Shown here in pieces: positions 23,529 to 27,258 of a stretch of DNA of 27,258 bases. The first letter of the stretch is position 1; each line of letters begins with the position of its first letter. The notes beneath the pieces are model-generated. The model made no database searches. It was given only the letters and a program-made list of their open reading frames with translations, and was not told the DNA's origin. Position numbers and translations under genes: made by a program. The stretch is from Syntrophomonas sp964422685 (lineage in GTDB: Bacteria > Bacillota > Syntrophomonadia > Syntrophomonadales > Syntrophomonadaceae), in NCBI GenBank assembly GCA_964422685.1, contig CAYRCG010000009.1:1-27258 (forward strand), read 5' to 3'.

Positions 23529-24815
23529 CTATGAAGACAAAGCATCGAACAAGTCCCAAAAGCGTGGGAAAGAGATATTTACAGCCTCAGTATCCCCGAT
23601 AGTACTATCCCCTTCAGCCGCCAAGGCTGCCACCGCCAGGCTCATAGCTATACGATGGTCCCCTTTACTTTCCACCCTAGCACCCCGCAGCACATCCGCC
23701 TGGCCTTTGATAATAAAACCATCCGGCTGTTCCTTTATATTCACACCCATTTTACTAAGCCCTGTGGAAATAGCGTTAATACGGTCAGTCTCTTTGACTC
23801 TTAATTCCGCAGCCCCCCGAACCGATGATTCCCCTTTGGCTAAAGCCATAGCTACAGCTAATACAGGTATTTCATCGATAATGGTCGGGATTATATCGGC
23901 CTCTAGGTTAGTTGCCCGTAATTCAGAATGCGCAACAATAATATCTGCTATCGGTTCCCCACTTATTTCCCGCTCATTTACAAGTTTTATTTTAGCCCCC
24001 ATATCTTTTAATACCTTTATTATTCCTGCCCTGCTGGGGTTTATCCCCACATTAAGAATTAGTAATTCAGAGCCAGGTATTATACTAGCCGCAACTAAGA
24101 AAAATGCTGCCGATGAGATATCCCCCGGAATTAAGAATTCTGTTGCCTGAAGCTCTTGCCCCGGTTTTATTCTTATCTCCCGGCCCTTAACCAAGATGTC
24201 TGCCCCCATAGAGGCAAGCATGCGCTCACTGTGATCCCGCGACTTATATGGTTCGCTAAGCAGGGTTTCGGACCCGGCATTCAAAGCCGCCAACATCAGA
24301 GCTGACTTTACTTGGGCACTAGCCACCGGCAGTTCATATTCAAGACCGGAAAGCCGCCCACCTCGGATTACTATCGGGGGATACTCGCTATTCTGCCGCG
24401 CTTTTATATCCGCCCCCATAGCAGACAGTGGTTTAATAATTCGCTTCATCGGTCTTTGGTTCAAAGATTCATCTCCGCTAAGAATAGAAAGAAAGTTTTG
24501 CCCCGATAACAATCCGGCCATAAGCCGCATAGTTGTGCCGGAATTCCCGCATTCAAGTATCCTAGGCGGCTCTTTAAAGCCGCTTAAACCGGTACCATAT
24601 ACCTGTATCTCTGTTTGGTTTGTTTTTATCTTTATTCCCAATTGTCTTATACAATTACAGGTCGATAGGGTATCTTCGGCCAATAGAAAGTTTTTTATGG
24701 TACTTTTCCCCCGGGCTAAAGCAGAAAAGATTACTGCCCGGTGCGATATCGACTTATCCGCAGCAACGGAGATTTCTCCCCTTAATGCCTTGGTTGCACT
24801 ACTTATCCTGCGCAT
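23529..24815 (-). CDS. aroA: 3-phosphoshikimate 1-carboxyvinyltransferase (EPSP synthase)
   Basis: Makes EPSP from shikimate-3-phosphate and PEP in the shikimate pathway. A 428-residue, two-domain protein with KSISHRA (21-27), ECGNSGTTMRL near 88-98 (PEP and phosphate contacts), NQRPMKRI, SAQVKSALMLAAL, and the late DHRIAMSLAVAALAA. ATG 24815 is preferred because GGAGGG lies just upstream of it. The TTG at 24827 is inside that Shine-Dalgarno sequence. It follows tyrA by 39 bases. Confidence 0.97.
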   Translation of the reverse strand: MRRISSATKALRGEISVAADKSISHRAVIFSALARGKSTIKNFLLAEDTLSTCNCIRQLGIKIKTNQTEIQVYGTGLSGFKEPPRILECGNSGTTMRLMAGLLSGQNFLSILSGDESLNQRPMKRIIKPLSAMGADIKARQNSEYPPIVIRGGRLSGLEYELPVASAQVKSALMLAALNAGSETLLSEPYKSRDHSERMLASMGADILVKGREIRIKPGQELQATEFLIPGDISSAAFFLVAASIIPGSELLILNVGINPSRAGIIKVLKDMGAKIKLVNEREISGEPIADIIVAHSELRATNLEADIIPTIIDEIPVLAVAMALAKGESSVRGAAELRVKETDRINAISTGLSKMGVNIKEQPDGFIIKGQADVLRGARVESKGDHRIAMSLAVAALAAEGDSTIGDTEAVNISFPRFWDLFDALSS

Positions 24816-24854
24816 TTTTCCCTCCAAAAGATGATAGTATGGTATTTAGCTGTA

Positions 24855-25934
24855 TTATCTTATCCAAGCTTTTATCCCTTGTCTTTGCAGGGCAATTACT
24901 GCCTTTTCGGCATCATGGGAACAGGGAACCCCTAAGCGCATAGTACCGCCATCGCCTTCCCTAACCCTTAGTATTTCAATGTCTACAATATTTACCCCTT
25001 CGTCACCCAGAATCCTTCCCAGTAAACCGATAATACCGGGCCGGTCAGGGACAATACAAGCGATATCGCAAAAATCCGGAGCCAAACCCCGGTGAACCCG
25101 GGGTATTCTATCTCTTATATCTTTAGCCTCATGAAGTAAGCGAAATATACTATCATGTTTATCGGAAGCTAAGGCATCTTTGAGCATAAGCAAAATGCCA
25201 ATTAGCTTATCTAAGCAGGGAATAATTTGCATCCGGTTGGAAAAAAGGATATCCTCCCATAGCTCGGGGTTAGAGGAGGCTATACGGGTTGTATCCCGGA
25301 AACCACCGGCAGCCATCTCCAGAATCTCGTCTTTACCTTCGGTCAAGGCCACTAAGGCTATCGCCGCCAGGTGGGGAATATGGCTTACCGCAGCTACTAA
25401 TTGGTCATGTAGGGACGCTTCCATAAAGCGTATCTTGGCTCCGGTATATTGCAGTATCTCCACCATAAATTCAAGCACCCTATCCGGCACACTCGGTAAA
25501 GGAGTCAAGGCATAGACTGCATTTTCAAATAGATAACGGTCGGACCCTTGTACCCCTCGGGTTTCCGCACCGGCCATAGGGTGACCCCCTATAGCCCAAA
25601 CCCCTTCCGGCAGCTCCTCCAGCAAGCGACAGATTTCTTCTTTGGTGCTACCAACATCGCTAACAATACTTCCCGGTTTTAGGTAGGGCTTTATGCTACT
25701 AATTATTCCCGGGTAATATCTTAAAGGAATACAAAGGAAAATGAGCCTAGCCCCCTGCGCCCCCTTTTCTAGGGTAACTGCCCGATCTATAGCCCCCATT
25801 TTCAAGGCTTTATCCAAGCTGTCAGAATCCTGATCATAACCCCATATCTCGCGAATTAATGGCGAATCCCTCAGGGCTAATCCTAAAGAACCCCCGATAA
25901 GTCCCGTACCGATAATTAGAATATCGATCTGCAT
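24855..25934 (-). CDS. tyrA: Prephenate dehydrogenase with ACT domain
   Basis: Oxidatively decarboxylates prephenate to 4-hydroxyphenylpyruvate for tyrosine. A 359-residue protein with Rossmann GTGLIGGSLG (9-18), SDVGSTKEEI, GGHPMAGAETRG (catalytic His region), and VSHIPHLAAIAL. A C-terminal ACT domain (PDRPGIIGLLGRILGDEGVN) is present, which fits feedback control by an aromatic amino acid. No chorismate mutase domain is fused to it, and none was seen elsewhere in the window. It lies 18 bases after aroF. Confidence 0.95.
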   Translation of the reverse strand: MQIDILIIGTGLIGGSLGLALRDSPLIREIWGYDQDSDSLDKALKMGAIDRAVTLEKGAQGARLIFLCIPLRYYPGIISSIKPYLKPGSIVSDVGSTKEEICRLLEELPEGVWAIGGHPMAGAETRGVQGSDRYLFENAVYALTPLPSVPDRVLEFMVEILQYTGAKIRFMEASLHDQLVAAVSHIPHLAAIALVALTEGKDEILEMAAGGFRDTTRIASSNPELWEDILFSNRMQIIPCLDKLIGILLMLKDALASDKHDSIFRLLHEAKDIRDRIPRVHRGLAPDFCDIACIVPDRPGIIGLLGRILGDEGVNIVDIEILRVREGDGGTMRLGVPCSHDAEKAVIALQRQGIKAWIR

Positions 25935-25952
25935 GTTATTTAGTTACCTGCC

Positions 25953-26966
25953 TTAATTGATGCTATTTAAGCTGGATGCTATAGTCCTGATCTTTCTTAC
26001 CAGTTCCCCGAAGCGTTCGGGCGTCAGCGACTGCGGTCCATCGGAAAGCGCCTCACTAGGGTTTTGATGGACCTCAACCATTATGGCATCGGTACCCGCA
26101 GCTACAGCCGCCATAGCCATAGGCTCTACTAGCTTCCACTTACCGGTTCCATGGCTCGGGTCAACCATTATCGGCAGATGGGTTAATTGTTTGATAAGCG
26201 GTACAGCGCTAAGGTCTAAGGTGTTACGCGTGTAATTTTCAAAGGTTCTTATTCCCCTTTCACACATAATCACCTGCTTGTTTCCGCTAGAAATGATATA
26301 TTCCGCCGCCATTATCCATTCCTCAATAGTAGCAGATGCTCCTCTTTTTAATAAAATAGGTTTGTTAATCTTGCCTAGTTCCCGTAGTAAAAAGAAATTC
26401 TGCATATTTCTGGCACCCACCTGTAGAATATCGGCAAACTCCGCTACCATTTCTATCAAACGAGTATCCATTATCTCCGTTACCACCGGCAATCCAGTTA
26501 ATTCCCGGGCTTCCGCTAATATCTCCAAGCCCTCTTTTTCCAAGCCTTGAAAGGAATAGGGTGAAGTCCGGGGTTTAAAAGCTCCACCTCGAAGCATGGT
26601 GGCCCCCGCTTCCTTAACTAATTGGGCAATTTCCAGGTATTTTTCCCGGCTTTCTACCGCACAGGGACCAGCTATAATCTGTATTTCCCCATTGCCAATT
26701 TCCCGATCTCCTACTTTAATTATGCTCGGCTCCACTTGGAATTCCTTGGAGGACATCTTGAATGGCTGCATAATTGGCACTACCTTTTCTACCCCGGGCA
26801 TAGTCTCGAATAATTCCATCAATGCGGGTGTTTTATCCCCGATAGCGCCGATTATAGTCCTCTCCACCCCCTGGGATAAATGAACTTTGAAGCCTTTGTC
26901 TTGTAATCTTTCGGTCACTGCCTGAAGCGCCTCGGGCAAGACACTTCTTTCCATTACAATAATCAT
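25953..26966 (-). CDS. aroF: DAHP synthase, type I-beta with N-terminal regulatory domain
   Basis: Condenses PEP with erythrose-4-phosphate, the entry to the shikimate pathway. In the 337-residue protein, residues 1-70 form a ferredoxin-like domain, as in the Thermotoga-type enzyme that mediates Phe/Tyr inhibition. The catalytic barrel follows: GPCAVES (100-106), LRGGAFKPRTSPYSFQG (125-141), KRGASATIEEW, CERGIRTFE, and DPSHGTGK. ATG start with AAGGAGG. First gene of the aroF-tyrA-aroA-cmk-plsC-ispH/rpsA-fmdB run, behind a leader with a terminator. Confidence 0.97.
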   Translation of the reverse strand: MIIVMERSVLPEALQAVTERLQDKGFKVHLSQGVERTIIGAIGDKTPALMELFETMPGVEKVVPIMQPFKMSSKEFQVEPSIIKVGDREIGNGEIQIIAGPCAVESREKYLEIAQLVKEAGATMLRGGAFKPRTSPYSFQGLEKEGLEILAEARELTGLPVVTEIMDTRLIEMVAEFADILQVGARNMQNFFLLRELGKINKPILLKRGASATIEEWIMAAEYIISSGNKQVIMCERGIRTFENYTRNTLDLSAVPLIKQLTHLPIMVDPSHGTGKWKLVEPMAMAAVAAGTDAIMVEVHQNPSEALSDGPQSLTPERFGELVRKIRTIASSLNSIN

Positions 26967-26992
26967 TTCTTCCTCCTTCTGCAGGAAAGGTG

Positions 26993-27045
26993 AGAAAACA
27001 AAAAACCATCAGTGATGCTAATCACCAATGGTTAATAATCCATTG
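26993..27045 (-). promoter_or_regulatory. Candidate transcription attenuator of the aroF operon
   Basis: Minus strand terminator: AACCATTGGTGA (27033-27022), loop TTAGCA, TCACTGATGGTT (27015-27004), 12 pairs with two G-U, then TTTTTGTTTTC, ending about 27 bases before the aroF ATG. Just upstream CAATGG (27045-27040) can pair with CCATTG (27031-27026) over loop ATTATTAA. This takes over the terminator's left arm, so the two structures exclude each other. No T-box consensus was found. Confidence 0.6.
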
Positions 27046-27103
27046 CTAATATTGCCCACCATCCTACCGTTCTACGCTTGTTTTCACTTGCCGTACTACA
27101 TTT

Positions 27104-27247
27104 TCAGAATACCATGCCGACGGTACTTAAGCAAGCATAAAACCGATGATGATCGCGTCGAGATACTTCGGGTTTTAAGCGGATAAAAAAATCCTCTTTA
27201 AAATTCTCGCTGATTGTTTTCGCAATTTCCTGTATAATTAGTTCCAT
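27104..27247 (-). CDS. Possible small ORF of 47 codons upstream of the aroF promoter
   Basis: Minus strand ATG to TGA, 47 residues, beginning MELIIQEIAKTISENFKED and rich in Phe, Arg and His toward its end. It is not recognised as any family. The upstream side is cut off 11 bases before the ATG, so no ribosome binding site can be judged. Its stop overlaps the candidate -10 box of aroF. It may be a real small protein, the tail of a longer gene start, or chance. Confidence 0.25.
   Translation of the reverse strand: MELIIQEIAKTISENFKEDFFIRLKPEVSRRDHHRFYACLSTVGMVF
27106..27134 (-). promoter_or_regulatory. Candidate promoter of the aroF operon
   Basis: Minus strand: TTGCTT (27129-27134), 17 bases, TATTCT (27106-27111). 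Transcription would start near 27099, giving a leader of about 130 bases that includes the attenuator. Confidence 0.55.
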
Positions 27248-27258
27248 AAGAGTCTCTC

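Noticed and set aside
27020..27070. T-box leader upstream of aroF (AGGATGGTGGGCA)
   Set aside because: It does not match the AGGGTGGNACCGCG T-box sequence, and the leader is too short for a standard stem I.

Overview
The window looks like chromosomal DNA from an anaerobic, endospore-forming Firmicute of the class Clostridia. A Syntrophomonas-like lineage is my best guess, but it is inferred from gene content only. The reasons are two sporulation genes (spoIVA, spoIIP), an ispH-rpsA fusion of the clostridial kind, a thioredoxin-reductase-like flavoprotein whose pyridine-nucleotide motifs are eroded (as in clostridial ferredoxin-linked enzymes), an IspH product consistent with the MEP isoprenoid route, and the gene order aroF-tyrA-aroA-cmk-plsC-ispH/rpsA. 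Nearly all genes lie on the minus strand. I see no CRISPR array, phage, transposase, toxin-antitoxin or defence genes. Most of the window is housekeeping, and its interest lies in variant enzymes, gene-structure anomalies and small intergenic elements.

Layout. 1-151: tRNA-Asp and tRNA-Phe with a shared promoter. 300-1172: the thioredoxin-reductase-like flavoprotein. 1448-8168: the aspartate-to-threonine block, with an ApgM-family protein that is probably the missing homoserine kinase (+), thrC, lysC and hom (all -). Within this block are a membrane-anchored DUF2726-like protein (+) and tRNA-Pro. thrC is flanked by two diverged two-hairpin repeats. 8677-10161: spoIVA behind a candidate sigma-E promoter. 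10315-14702: gpsA, plsY, der and a DUF512 radical-SAM-like protein, transcribed as DUF512-der-plsY-gpsA and closed by a strong terminator. 14900-17802: DUF1614 membrane protein, spoIIP, and two tandem DUF3189 proteins. 18058-19697: mobA and fni, overlapping, with fni apparently starting on ATC. 19741-26966: aroF-tyrA-aroA-cmk-plsC-ispH/rpsA-fmdB, headed by a promoter and a candidate transcription attenuator. The fmdB-like gene is frameshifted.

How the genes work together. LysC and Hom make homoserine, the ApgM-like protein would phosphorylate it, and ThrC would finish threonine. AroF, AroA and TyrA belong to aromatic amino acid synthesis. IspH supplies isoprenoid precursors, which the type 2 isomerase Fni interconverts. 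PlsY, PlsC and GpsA build phosphatidic acid. Der and S1 serve the ribosome, Cmk serves nucleotide supply, and SpoIVA and SpoIIP act in spore morphogenesis. Start codons were chosen by Shine-Dalgarno position and family N-termini, and several differ from the longest open frame.
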